From JAJPHF01 sp035293805 (GTDB lineage Bacteria; Chloroflexota; UBA6077; JAJPHF01), in the NCBI GenBank assembly GCA_035293805.1, contig DATGMD010000055.1, positions 66,655 through 130,654 of the forward strand: a DNA stretch of 64,000 nucleotides, in the 5' to 3' direction. Within the stretch, counting starts at the first letter, position 1. Every line of letters starts with the position of its first letter. A model generated the notes under the pieces. It was not told the DNA's origin. It searched no databases and saw only the letters and a program-made list of their open reading frames with translations. Positions 16,641-25,165 of the stretch are shown here, in pieces. The position numbers and the translations under genes were made by a program.

Positions 16641-17684
16641 CTACTGGCCGGTTAGCTCGCGGCGCACGATCGCGGCGCCGGCGGCCAGCGCGTGCAGCTT
16701 CTGGTAGCCGACCCAGCGCGCCTGCCGCCGCAGGCCGCAGTCGGGGTTCAAGTAGAGCCTGTCGGCCGGGACGTACTTGAGCGCCTGGCGGATCAGCGCC
16801 GCGACCTCCTCGGGCGTCTCTACGTACCAGTTTCGCACGTCGATCACGCCAGCTCCCAGCTCGCGGTCGCCGCCCAGCTCGGGCCACAGCTCGATCTCGG
16901 CCATCAGGCGGTTGGCGAACTCCAGCACGAGATGGTCGGCGCGGGCGTCGCGCAGGGCGGGGACGTAGGGCGCGTAGGTGCGCGGCGCGTAAGGCATCTT
17001 GCGGTAGGTGCCGAAGCAGATGTGCAGGGCCAGCTTAGCCTGCACGCCTTCGACGGCCTGGTTAAAGAGGGCCACCATGTCGGCGGGCGGCGTCGGCGCC
17101 ACGTCTACGCCGGAGATGGCCGGCTCGTCGATCTGAATGAAGGTGGCGCCCGCAGCGACGAGGCGGCGCAGCTCGGCGTTGATGGCCGGCACGAAGGCCT
17201 CGGCTAGCTCGCGGCGGCTGCGGTAGCCCTCGACGGGGCGGATGTAGGCGGTGAGCGCGTAGGGGCCGGGGCAGGTGACTTTGATCGGCTTCGCGGTGTG
17301 GGCCTTCAGGTACTCGAACTCCTCGACGATGCCCATGCCGAGCGGCACCTCGACGCGGCCGGTCGTCTCTAGCACCGGCTCCATGTCGAGGCCGACCTCG
17401 CCGACCTTGCGGAGCGGCCCGACGTTGCGGAGGTTCGTGATGCGGCCGGCGAAGGTGGCGAGGAAGCCCTCGCGGCGCATCTCGCCGTCGGTGATGACGT
17501 CAATGCCGGCGCGCGTCTGGTCGAGGATGGCGATCTCGACCGCGTCGTCGAGCGCTTCCTGCGTATCGATCGGGCCGTAGGCGCCGCGGGCGATCTCGGC
17601 TTTGGCCGTGTGCAGCCAGGACGGGCGGCCGTGGGCGCCGACGACGGTCGTGGGCAGCAGCGGGAGGGTGGCGTCGCGGCTCAT
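16641..17684 (-). CDS. Core-MetE: cobalamin-independent methionine synthase-like protein
   Basis: At 347 residues this is only the C-terminal catalytic half of classical MetE (about 750 residues). The zinc ligands are present: HICFG (His and Cys about residue 220), a Glu in the following region, and NPDCGLR (Cys about 316). FIQIDEPAISGVD carries the conserved substrate-binding Asp/Glu. Core-MetE proteins in archaea and some bacteria use methyl donors other than methyl-THF-polyglutamate; the donor here is unknown. Its ATG overlaps the TGA of the upstream molybdenum hydroxylase gene (ATGA), implying coupled translation. Confidence 0.88.
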   Translation of the reverse strand: MSRDATLPLLPTTVVGAHGRPSWLHTAKAEIARGAYGPIDTQEALDDAVEIAILDQTRAGIDVITDGEMRREGFLATFAGRITNLRNVGPLRKVGEVGLDMEPVLETTGRVEVPLGMGIVEEFEYLKAHTAKPIKVTCPGPYALTAYIRPVEGYRSRRELAEAFVPAINAELRRLVAAGATFIQIDEPAISGVDVAPTPPADMVALFNQAVEGVQAKLALHICFGTYRKMPYAPRTYAPYVPALRDARADHLVLEFANRLMAEIELWPELGGDRELGAGVIDVRNWYVETPEEVAALIRQALKYVPADRLYLNPDCGLRRQARWVGYQKLHALAAGAAIVRRELTGQ

Positions 17685-19933
17685 GCCTGCTTCTCCTGCA
17701 GCCCGCGCAGCACCGTCTCGGGCTGGATGGGGATCGCGTAGATGGGCACGCCAGTCGCGTCGCGCACGGCGTTGGCGATGGCGCCGGCCACGGGCACGAA
17801 CGGCTCCTCGCCGATCGACTTGCCGCCGAAGGGGGCAGGACCCGCAGGTGACTGGACGTGCACGGTGATTAGCTCCGGGATATCGGCGGCGGTGGGGAGC
17901 TTGTAGTCGCCGAGGTTGGCGGCGACCACACGGCCGTCCTCGATCGGCGAGCCCTCCATGAGGGCGCTACCGACGCCCTGGACCACGCCGCCGTCGATCT
18001 GGCCCTGGTAGCCGAGAGGGTTCAGGATGGTGCCGACATCGTGGGCGCTGGCGATGCGCCGCACGTGGACCTGGCCCGTCTCGGGGTCGACCTCGACCTC
18101 GGCCGCCTGGGCGACGAAGGAGACGATCTGCGGCACCTGGCCCTTGTAGACGCCGCGGGCGCGCAGCGGCTCGCCGCGCGCCTCGGCGTCGCGGGCGAGC
18201 GTCGCCAGGTCGACGGCCTGGCCGTTGGCGCGGGCGACGCCGTCGGCGATCTCGACGCGCTCGGGCGCGACGCCGAAGCGGGCCGCGGCGACCTCGTTCA
18301 GGCGGGCGCGCAGCACCTGGGCGGCGTCGAGCGCGGCGCGGCCGGTGATGTGAGTCGTCTTGCTGCCGCCCGTGCCCGGGTCGATCGGCGAGTGGGCGGT
18401 GTCCTGGGCGCCCACCTCGATGCTGCCGAGCGGCACGCCCACGACCTCGGCGACGATCTGCTGGAGAAGCGTGTAGATGCCGGTGCCGGTGTCGGGGACG
18501 CCGGTGTGGACGCGCGTGCGGCCGTCGGCGCCGAGCGCTAGCTCGACGTGGGACTCGCCGCCGCCGATGCCGCGCTCGGAGAGCGCGAGGCCGCGGCCGA
18601 CGAGCCGGCCCGGCACGGTGGGCGGCGGCTTCGGCGCGCTCCAGCCGATCGCCGCGGCGGCGCGCTCCAGCACCTCGCGCGCCTGGATGTCCTGCCACGT
18701 CACGTCGACGACGGGCTTCTCGCCCTCCAGCAGCACGTTCTTGAGGCGGAACGCCAGCGGGTCCATGCCGAGGGCCGCAGCCACGAGGTCCATGTGGGCC
18801 TCGACGGCGAAGATGACCTGCGGCTGGCCGGGGGCGCGCATGTAGCCGCAGGGCACCTGGTTGGTGTAGACGGCCAGGCCCTCGACGCGGGCGTTAGGGA
18901 TGCGGTAGGTGCCGCCGAGCTTGAAGACGCCGTTCAGCATACCGTTGGGCGCGATGTTGTGCGCGGCGTAAGCGCCGCGGTTGTAGATCACCAGGCCGTC
19001 GCGGGCGACGAGCGTGCCGTCGCGCTTGACGCCAGTCTTGAGCTTGATCGTGGCGGGGTGGCGGGGGTTGGCGCTGGTTAGCTCTTCAGTGTAGTTGAGG
19101 ACCATCGCCACGGGGCGGCCGCTGGCGCGGGCGAGGAAGTAGGCGACGGGCGCGTTGCCGAGGCTGCCCTTGCCGCCGAAGTCGCCGCCCACTGGGACGT
19201 GGTGGAGCACCACGCCCTCGTGGGGCAGGTCGAGCGCGTCGGCCAGCATGTCGCGCGCGCGGAAGGGTGTCTTGTTGGACATCCAGACCTGGGCCGAGCC
19301 GTCGCCCTCGATGGCGACGACGCACGCTTGCGGCTCGATGTAGCCCTGGTGCACGAGGGCGGTGTGGAAGGTGTGTTCGATCACGAGATCGGACGCGGCG
19401 AAGCCGGCCGCGAGGTCGCCGCGCTCGTGGACGTAGCGGGCGTGGAGGTTGGGCACGTCGGGGAGGTCCCAGGTGAGGCCGGCGTAGCCGCGGAGGTCGG
19501 GATGGAGGACGGGCGCGCCGGGCTGCATGGCCGCCTCGGCATCGAACACGGCGGGCAGCTCGTCGTACTCGACGCGGACGAGGGCCAGGGCCTCGTCGGC
19601 CGTGTCCTCGTCGTCGGCGGCAACGGCGACGACACGCTCGCCGACGAAGCGCACGCGGTCGCGGGCGAGCGGCGGCATGTCCTGGATCTTGAGGCCGACG
19701 AGCACGCGGGGCAGGTCGGCGCCGGTGAGGACGGCGTGGACGCCGGGCAGGCGGCGGGCGGCGCTGGTGTCGATATGGAGGATACGGGCGTGGGGCAGGG
19801 GGCTGTGGAGGCACTTGCCCCAGAGCTGGCCCGGCCGGACCACGTCGGCGGCGTAGCGCGCCTGGCCCGTGACCTTCGTTTCGCCCTCGATGCGCCCGAG
19901 CGGGCGCCCGACCACGTGTAGCTGTGCGACCAC
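17681..19933 (-). CDS. Xanthine-dehydrogenase-family molybdopterin-binding subunit
   Basis: The large, Mo-cofactor subunit (750 residues) of a molybdenum hydroxylase. Visible motifs are GQARYAADV near the N-terminus, VGGDFGGKG (about 255-265), YMRAPGQPQ, the GTGGSKTTHI segment, and GGKSIGEEPFVP near the C-terminus with the catalytic Glu. The true start is GTG 19933 with GAGGAGG ahead. Unusually, no FAD subunit or [2Fe-2S] subunit gene lies beside it: upstream is a gene-poor repeat region and downstream is core-MetE. The electron-transfer partners must be encoded elsewhere. Confidence 0.93.
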   Translation of the reverse strand: MVAQLHVVGRPLGRIEGETKVTGQARYAADVVRPGQLWGKCLHSPLPHARILHIDTSAARRLPGVHAVLTGADLPRVLVGLKIQDMPPLARDRVRFVGERVVAVAADDEDTADEALALVRVEYDELPAVFDAEAAMQPGAPVLHPDLRGYAGLTWDLPDVPNLHARYVHERGDLAAGFAASDLVIEHTFHTALVHQGYIEPQACVVAIEGDGSAQVWMSNKTPFRARDMLADALDLPHEGVVLHHVPVGGDFGGKGSLGNAPVAYFLARASGRPVAMVLNYTEELTSANPRHPATIKLKTGVKRDGTLVARDGLVIYNRGAYAAHNIAPNGMLNGVFKLGGTYRIPNARVEGLAVYTNQVPCGYMRAPGQPQVIFAVEAHMDLVAAALGMDPLAFRLKNVLLEGEKPVVDVTWQDIQAREVLERAAAAIGWSAPKPPPTVPGRLVGRGLALSERGIGGGESHVELALGADGRTRVHTGVPDTGTGIYTLLQQIVAEVVGVPLGSIEVGAQDTAHSPIDPGTGGSKTTHITGRAALDAAQVLRARLNEVAAARFGVAPERVEIADGVARANGQAVDLATLARDAEARGEPLRARGVYKGQVPQIVSFVAQAAEVEVDPETGQVHVRRIASAHDVGTILNPLGYQGQIDGGVVQGVGSALMEGSPIEDGRVVAANLGDYKLPTAADIPELITVHVQSPAGPAPFGGKSIGEEPFVPVAGAIANAVRDATGVPIYAIPIQPETVLRGLQEKQA

Positions 19934-20814
19934 GGCTGCCTCCTCGTCTCGCGCGCTGGCCGGCCGGGAGTATAGCAGGCCGGGAGACCTAACCCCCCCG
20001 CCCCCCCTTCCCTTCGAAGGAAGGGGGGAGAACGCCAGGGAAGGCGGAGCCGGAAGGACCCGTCGGCTTCCCGCGGCGGGCGGGGTGAGGAACTGGGCTC
20101 GCTTGCGTGAGGGTCGGGTGGCGGCGGCGACGGCGTGTTGCGAATTGGCCGAGGAACGGTCAAACGATGCTCTCCTGGGCCCTGGAATTTGGGTTGAGGG
20201 TAAGCGCGGCCGGCTCGCGGGCCGGTGCGGGCGCACGAGGGGTGGCGGGCGGCGGCCGCGTGCCCGGCGGGTCGGGCGGGCACGCGGCGCGCGGGACGCG
20301 GGGGCGCGAGCGCGATCGGGCGCGCCCCCACGTCGGGCTGGGCGCGGGTAGCGGAGGCCGTCATCCGCCGGCGCGGTCTCGCGGGCACCGGATGGTCCCG
20401 GCGGGGACGTCAGGCCGCCGGGCGGTCCCTGAGAGCAGGCGCTTCCATAGGTCTACGACTAGCCACGGCCTGGCGGGTCGGCGGGGGTGCCCTCCGCAGC
20501 AGGTAGCCGCCGTTGGGGAGAGGCCGCGGCCGGTGGGAGCGCGGCGGCCCGGCCTGGGAGGGCCGCACGCGCTCGGGTGGCTCGCTGGGTCCAGGCCGGT
20601 TGTTGGGCGGTGGCACCTCCGACGCTAGGGTGGGTGCAGGGAGCTCTATATGGATAGGCGAATTCGGGAGGGCTGGCGTCCGGGTGGGGCGCGGGACCGA
20701 TATCCGTTGCTGTTAGGGGTAACTTGTCGCCACAGGAAGGAATGCCTGTAGCGTTCAGGCGCGCGTTGAGGCAGGAGGTTGCGGGACGAGCGGCGAGGCG
20801 GTATACCACGGTCT
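19934..20814. other. Gene-poor region with repeats
   Basis: About 880 bases between the molybdenum hydroxylase gene and a transposase remnant. It contains one palindromic repeat at 19990-20030 (CCCCCCTTCCCTTCGAAGG-type, arms rich in C then G). The rest is G/R-rich in every frame without start signals or motifs. A patch near 20640-20720 is A+T-richer. I see no gene here. Confidence 0.5.
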
Positions 20815-21111
20815 ATGAGGCTGGCCGACCAGCTCCTGCCGTCAGAGATTTGGGCCGCGACCTCGGCCGCCGCCCGGGCGCTACTCGTCGCTCCACGAGC
20901 CCGCGGCCACGAGCTGGAAGCCGAGCTGGGCCAGAACGCCGCGAATTCCCCGTGCCCCCCCTCGACGGACCCACCCCACGCTCCACCACGGTGGAAAGCG
21001 CCAGCCAGGGGACGGAAACGTGGCGGCCAGCCGGGCCAGCGAGGGGGCCATCGTGCGCTGCGGCCGGTCAAGCAGGTGGATGAGGTCGTGGGGGTCGTCT
21101 CCGAGCGCTGA
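20815..21111 (+). pseudogene. IS66-family transposase remnant (N-terminal part)
   Basis: The 98-codon reading frame matches the N-terminal part of IS66 transposases. It has a coiled coil ending ELEAELGQNAANS, the PPSTDPPHAPPRWK segment (PPSSDPP in the family) and the basic GRKRGGQPGQRGGHRALRPV block, then a VDEVV strand. A TGA follows where the family continues into a zinc ribbon and a DDE domain of 300 or more residues. Nothing of the catalytic core is found downstream; a methyltransferase gene starts 114 bases later. It marks an old insertion site. Confidence 0.7.
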
Positions 21112-21224
21112 CGGCAGGCTGGGCAGCCGTTTCCGCTCGCCCCTCGGCGCAGTCGAGCGCGAGCGCGGCGCCAGCAAGCGGCACGAGATAGAGCCGACCA
21201 GTGACCGGAATAACGGGTGGACAT

Positions 21225-22223
21225 ATGGATCCAGATCTGCTCGCGCAAGAGAAGCAAGCGATAGTCGATAAGTACGGCGGATGGGTCCAAGGCAGATTGC
21301 ACTTAGGGGGCGGCGTCTACACCCGTGACGAGCCTAACCCTGATCTGGAGGTCAATCTGCGGCGCATCGTGCAGATCATCGCGGATGCAGCTAACAAGCC
21401 ATTCGATCAGTTGCGCATCATTGATTTCGGCTGTTTGGAGGGGCTTGAGTCTATAGAGCTAGCCCATCAGGGCGCGGCGGTGGTAGGCATCGAGGGGAGA
21501 GAACGCAACGTTGTCAAGGCGGAATTCGCGAAACGCGCGCTCTCTCTGAGTCGCGCCGAATTTCACCTGGAGGACGTGCGCAATGTGACGAGAGCGCGCT
21601 ATGGTGAGTTCGACGTTGTGCTGTGCATGGGAATACTGTATCATCTCGATGCACCTGATGTCTTCGAGTTTCTAGAGCAGGTCGCAGACATGTGTTCTCA
21701 TTTTGCCATCATCGATACGCATTTTAGCTTTGTAGGCGACGAAGTTCGCACGTACAACGGCCGGCGCTATTATGGCGCGTCATATCAGGAACATCCCCCC
21801 TCGGATTCAAGGGAGCAGCGTCTCGCACGCGCGTGGGCCTCCCTCGATAACCCGAGGAGCTTTTGGTTTACCCGCCCGTCGCTCTTCAACGTACTCGCTC
21901 ACGTCGGATTCACTAGCGTACTAGAGTGTTACATTCCCGCGCACGTCAACCAGTTCAATGATCGCACTACGCTCCTTGCCTTCAAAGGGAAGCGCCAGGC
22001 ACTGCGGGCGTTTCCGGTCACTGATGCCGTGGAATCAGAAGACTGGCCCGAGCGTCGGCCCAGGCGCCTCTCTCGCCTGCAAATTCAGCGCCGCAGGCGG
22101 CGCTGGTCGCATCGGCTGGTCCGCGCGCTGAGCGGCGACCGGCAGCGGTGGCCTTATCGGCTGGCCCGGACGGTGCTTCCCCCGCCGGCACGGAAGGCGA
22201 TCCGAGAGCACTTTATGAGCTAA
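21225..22223 (+). CDS. Class I SAM-dependent methyltransferase, probably transferred
   Basis: A 332-residue protein with a Rossmann methyltransferase core. Motif I is IIDFGCLEGLESIELA (about residues 64-79), the acidic residue after beta-2 lies in VVGIEGRERN, and motif IV is VVLCMGILYHLDAPD. The C-terminal 60 residues are highly basic. Its codon use is clearly A+T-richer at third positions than all neighbours, and an IS66 remnant sits just upstream, so lateral transfer is likely. Substrate unknown; relatives act on glycans, lipids or tRNA wobble uridine. ATG 21225 is preferred over GTG 21201 for its spacing from GGGTGG. Confidence 0.8.
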   Translation: MDPDLLAQEKQAIVDKYGGWVQGRLHLGGGVYTRDEPNPDLEVNLRRIVQIIADAANKPFDQLRIIDFGCLEGLESIELAHQGAAVVGIEGRERNVVKAEFAKRALSLSRAEFHLEDVRNVTRARYGEFDVVLCMGILYHLDAPDVFEFLEQVADMCSHFAIIDTHFSFVGDEVRTYNGRRYYGASYQEHPPSDSREQRLARAWASLDNPRSFWFTRPSLFNVLAHVGFTSVLECYIPAHVNQFNDRTTLLAFKGKRQALRAFPVTDAVESEDWPERRPRRLSRLQIQRRRRRWSHRLVRALSGDRQRWPYRLARTVLPPPARKAIREHFMS

Positions 22224-22287
22224 TGCCGAATCCGGCGATAGCGTTCCGGCAGGCCCCCCAACACCCCAACTCTGGGGGCGCCACAAC

Positions 22288-22327
22288 CCGTCCGGCCCCG
22301 GCATTCGCGAATGCCGGGGCCGGACGG
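22288..22327. terminator. 40-base perfect palindrome between convergent genes
   Basis: Arms 22288-22307 and 22308-22327 are exact reverse complements without a loop base. The palindrome lies between the stops of the methyltransferase (22223) and thiolase (22358) genes, suggesting a bidirectional terminator. C- and G-runs outside (CCCCAA..TTGGGG type, about 22253-22275 and 22337-22353) could extend the structure. Confidence 0.6.
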
Positions 22328-22357
22328 AATGTGCTCCCCAATTGGGGGCGGGGGCTG

Positions 22358-23539
22358 CTAGTCGCGCTCGACGATCATGGCGAAGCCCTGGCCGCCACCG
22401 ATGCAGAGGGTGGCGAGACCGCGGTGGGCGGCGCGGCGCTGGAGCGCGTAGAGCAGGGTGACGAGGATGCGGGCGCCGCTGGCGCCGATGGGGTGGCCGA
22501 GGGCGATGGCGCCACCGTGGACGTTCAGGCGCTCGGGGTCGAGGCCGAGGTCGTGGGCGACGGCGAGGGATTGGGCGGCGAAGGCCTCGTTGACCTCGTA
22601 GAGGTCGACGTCGGCGAGCGTGAGGCCGGCGCGGTCGAGGGCGCGGCGGGTGGCGGGGATGGGGCCGAGGCCCATGACGCGTGGCTCGACGCCCGCGGCG
22701 GCGTAGGCGCGGATGGTGGCGAGAGGACGGAGGCCGAGGTCGCGGGCCTTGCGGGCGGAGGTGACGACGAGCGCGGCGGCGCCGTCGTTGATGCCGGAGG
22801 CGTTGCCGGCGGTGACGGTGCCCTCGCCGAGGAAGGCGGGGCGCAGGGCGGCGAGGCGTTCGGCGGTGGTGCCGGGACGCGGGTGCTCGTCGCGGGTGAC
22901 GAGCCGGGTCTCGCCGCGGCCGGCGGGCACGGGGACGGGGGCGATCTCGGGGTCGAAGGCGCCGCTCTCGACGGCGCGGGCGGCGCGGGCCTGGCTCTCG
23001 GCGGCGAAGCGGTCCTGCTGGTCGCGGCCGATGGCGTAGTCGCGGGCGACGTTCTCGGCAGTGATGCCCATGTGGCAGTCGCTGAGGGCGCACCAGAGGC
23101 CGTCGTGGATCATGCTGTCGACGAGCTTGCCGTCGCCCATGCGGTAGCCGTAGCGGGCCTTTTCCAAGAGGTAGGGCGCGCGGGTCATGTTCTCCATGCC
23201 GCCGGCGACGACGATCTCGGCGTCGCCGAGGCAGATGGCCTGGGCGGCGAGCGCGACGGCCTTGAGGCCGGAGCCGCAGATCTTGTTGATGGTCATAGCG
23301 GGCACGGTGACAGGCAGGTCGGCGGCGAGCGCGGCCTGGCGGGCGGGGTTCATGCCGACGCCGGCCTGCAGGACGTTGCCCAAGATGACCTCGTCCACGC
23401 TGTCGGGGGCGACGCCGGCGCGCTCGAGCGCGGCGCGCATGGCGATGGCGCCGAGCTGAGGGGCGGGCACGTCGGCGAACGCGCCGCCGAAGGTGCCGAT
23501 GGGCGTGCGCGCCGCCCCGACGATCACTACGTCTTCCAT
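22358..23539 (-). CDS. Acetyl-CoA C-acyltransferase (thiolase)
   Basis: The 393-residue enzyme condenses or cleaves acyl-CoA with acetyl-CoA. The thiolase triad is complete: nucleophile Cys88 in NKICGSG, His349 in GHPIGASG and Cys379 in CIGGGQG; NEAFAAQ is also present. The length and GMNPARQ motif fit biosynthetic-type or broad thiolases. The start is ATG 23539 with GGGAGG upstream. No other fatty-acid or PHB genes are adjacent. It lies 314 bases downstream of cofE, separated by a repeat element. Confidence 0.95.
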   Translation of the reverse strand: MEDVVIVGAARTPIGTFGGAFADVPAPQLGAIAMRAALERAGVAPDSVDEVILGNVLQAGVGMNPARQAALAADLPVTVPAMTINKICGSGLKAVALAAQAICLGDAEIVVAGGMENMTRAPYLLEKARYGYRMGDGKLVDSMIHDGLWCALSDCHMGITAENVARDYAIGRDQQDRFAAESQARAARAVESGAFDPEIAPVPVPAGRGETRLVTRDEHPRPGTTAERLAALRPAFLGEGTVTAGNASGINDGAAALVVTSARKARDLGLRPLATIRAYAAAGVEPRVMGLGPIPATRRALDRAGLTLADVDLYEVNEAFAAQSLAVAHDLGLDPERLNVHGGAIALGHPIGASGARILVTLLYALQRRAAHRGLATLCIGGGQGFAMIVERD

Positions 23540-23685
23540 GCGTGCCTCCCGCTCTGCTGGCCCGTGCCTCGCGCCGGTCGCTCTACGCTGATTGTAGCAG
23601 TGGGCCGGCACCGGCTGGGGGCGCGGGAGGGGCGCAGGGCCGGGGGCGCGGCGCGGGGCCTGGGCGAGCGGCCGGGCGGGGGCCG

Positions 23686-23820
23686 GGCAGGGCGCGGCAA
23701 GCAGCGCCCATGCCTCTAGAGCGGTTGCCACAGCGCCTGAGCCATCCCGGCTGCCGGGCGGCAGGGGACGAGTCCCTGCCCTCCGCTCGCCATGGCTCAA
23801 AAGCGGCAAATACCACTGTC
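23686..23820. repeat. Composite repeat between thiolase and cofE genes
   Basis: At 23688-23710 there is a GGGCGCGGCAAGCAGCGCCC hairpin element, also found near 42184 and 49437. At about 23716-23812 an inverted element follows. It starts AGAGCGGTTGCCACAGCGCC and TGAGCC, has a central hairpin (23756-23784), and returns with GGCTCA and AAGCGG. The same order of modules recurs at 56462-56582. Confidence 0.6.
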
Positions 23821-23853
23821 GATGCTGGTCCGGCGACCTGGCCGGTGGGGGCG

Positions 23854-24666
23854 CTAACGGAAGAGGTCGGTTTCGGGGGGGCGGACGAGGTCGCGGGCGG
23901 CGCCGGCGCCGAGGAGGTGCGCGAGGCCGCGGACGACGGCGACGGGGACGGCGTCGGTCTTGCCCATGACGAGCTCGGCGGCGGCGGCGATCTCGTCGGC
24001 GGCGGCGAGCTGGGTGACGCGGAGGTCGTAGCCGTAGGCGTCGCGCTGGCCGACGTAGCTGACGAGCGGCTGGAGGCCGGCGACGCCGATGGCCACGTTC
24101 GTCTGGCCCATGCGCCAGACGCGCCCGAAGGTGTCGCTGATGACGACGCCGACGACGGCACCGAGGCGGGCAAGGAGGCCCTGGCGGATGCGCTCGGCGG
24201 AGGCGTCGGGGTCGACGGGCAGGAGCGCGAGCACGTGCTCGCCGGGGACGTTGGAGGCGTCGACGCCGGCGTTGGCGCAGACGTAGCCGTGGTGGGTCTC
24301 GCTGATGAGGACGCCGCGGTCCATCTTGACGATGCGCCGGCTCTCGCGCAAGACGACCTCGACGTGGCGGGCGTCCTTGCCGTGGGCATCGGCGAGCTGG
24401 CGGGCGAAGGGCGACGGCTCGACGGTGGCGAGGTCGACCAGGCGGCCCTCGGCCTTGGAGACGATCTTCTGCGTGACGACGACCACGTCGCCGCTGGCGA
24501 GGCCGCCAGCCACGCCGGCGGCGTCGGCGATGAGCGCGGCCACGTCGTCGCCGGCGCGCACCTCGCCGATGCCGCGCAGGCCCCATAGGCGTAGCTCGGC
24601 CGGCGCCGCGCCGGGCGCCGCGGGGGCGGGCGGCTCGCCGGGGGCAGGGGTGGCGTCGGGCGCTAC
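23854..24666 (-). CDS. cofE: Coenzyme F420-0:L-glutamate ligase
   Basis: CofE adds gamma-linked glutamates to F420-0 using GTP. The family pattern is clear: LWGLRGIGEVRAGDD N-terminus, GDVVVVTQKIVSKAEGR, VEVVLRESRRIVKMDRG, THHGYVCANAGVDASN, VVISDTFGRVWRMGQTN and the terminal VRGLAHLLGAGAARDLVR. It is a stand-alone archaeal-type ligase without FbiB's C-terminal nitroreductase domain. The start is a problem: no ATG, GTG or TTG precedes the conserved N-terminus. The coordinate given is the GTA overlapping the arsC-like stop codon (GTAG); the true start is undecided. The gene follows the selenoprotein candidate directly. Confidence 0.88.
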   Translation of the reverse strand, partial: VAPDATPAPGEPPAPAAPGAAPAELRLWGLRGIGEVRAGDDVAALIADAAGVAGGLASGDVVVVTQKIVSKAEGRLVDLATVEPSPFARQLADAHGKDARHVEVVLRESRRIVKMDRGVLISETHHGYVCANAGVDASNVPGEHVLALLPVDPDASAERIRQGLLARLGAVVGVVISDTFGRVWRMGQTNVAIGVAGLQPLVSYVGQRDAYGYDLRVTQLAAADEIAAAAELVMGKTDAVPVAVVRGLAHLLGAGAARDLVRPPETDLFR

Positions 24667-25016
24667 CGTAGGGCCTCCTCGAGGCGCGCGGGGTCGAGGC
24701 CCACGATCAGCTCGTCGCCCACGGTGACGAGGGGGCGGCGAATGAGGGTGGGGTTCTCGACCATCAGGCGCAGCTTCGCCTCGTCGTCGAGGTGCTGGTC
24801 GGCGAGGCCGAGCTTCTTGTAGGTGGGGCTGCGGGTGGCGAAGACGTCGCCAACGGGCCGGCCGCGCAGGAGGCCCCGCAGCTCGTCGGCGGAGAGCGGC
24901 TCCTTGAACAGCTCGCGCTCGCGGTGGGGAACGCCCTTCTGCGAAAGCAACTCTTTCGCCTTGCGGCAGGTGCTTCAGGTCTTGCGCCAGTAGAGGGTGA
25001 CGTCGCCCTGGGGCAT
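24663..25016 (-). CDS. ArsC/Spx-like thioredoxin-fold protein, probable selenoprotein (Sec14)
   Basis: Read from ATG 25016 (GGGAGG four bases upstream), the frame gives MPQGDVTLYWRKT, an in-frame TGA at 24977-24975, then STCRKAKELLSQKG and on to a TAG at 24663: 117 residues. In the ArsC/Spx family the TGA position is the first cysteine of the redox CxxC (for example SCTSCRKA), so reading it as Sec gives a UxxC active site (Sec14, Cys17). The remaining body is intact, including SPTYKKLGL and the conserved Arg-Pro of LIRRPLV. A hairpin with SECIS spacing follows the TGA. Starting at the internal TTG 24950 would lose the active site. Point mutation is the alternative. Confidence 0.75.
24941..24959 (-). 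promoter_or_regulatory. Candidate bacterial SECIS hairpin
   Basis: On the minus strand GCGAAAG (24959-24953), loop AGTTG (24952-24948) and CTTTCGC (24947-24941) form a perfect seven-pair stem. The loop begins 22 bases after the UGA and has G as its second base. Known bacterial SECIS elements need an apical loop about 16-37 bases after the UGA with a G among its first two bases. A GCC/GGC pairing below can extend the stem. Confidence 0.65.
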
Positions 25017-25165
25017 GGTGCCTCCCATGCGGGGGTGTAAGTGGGGGCCGGCGCCCCGTCCCCCTGGAGTATAGAAGAGGAGCGGTAGTTGGGGGGACAC
25101 CCCCACACCCCCGGAAAGAGGAAGAGGAGGGGTAGGTGGGGGGACACCCCCCAGGCCCCCCGGCA

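Noticed and set aside
20107..20628. Forward 173-codon frame in the gene-poor region.
   Set aside because: Only Gly/Arg-rich GC-bias sequence with no start signal, hydrophobic pattern or motif.
22358..24586. Thiolase extended to 742 codons.
   Set aside because: The upstream half lies over cofE in another frame and has no coding features; ATG 23539 with a good Shine-Dalgarno begins the family sequence.
24975..24977. Plain nonsense mutation reading of the arsC-like gene.
   Set aside because: Kept as the alternative but not preferred: the rest of the gene is undamaged, the TGA is exactly at the redox Cys position, and a SECIS-like hairpin follows at the right distance.
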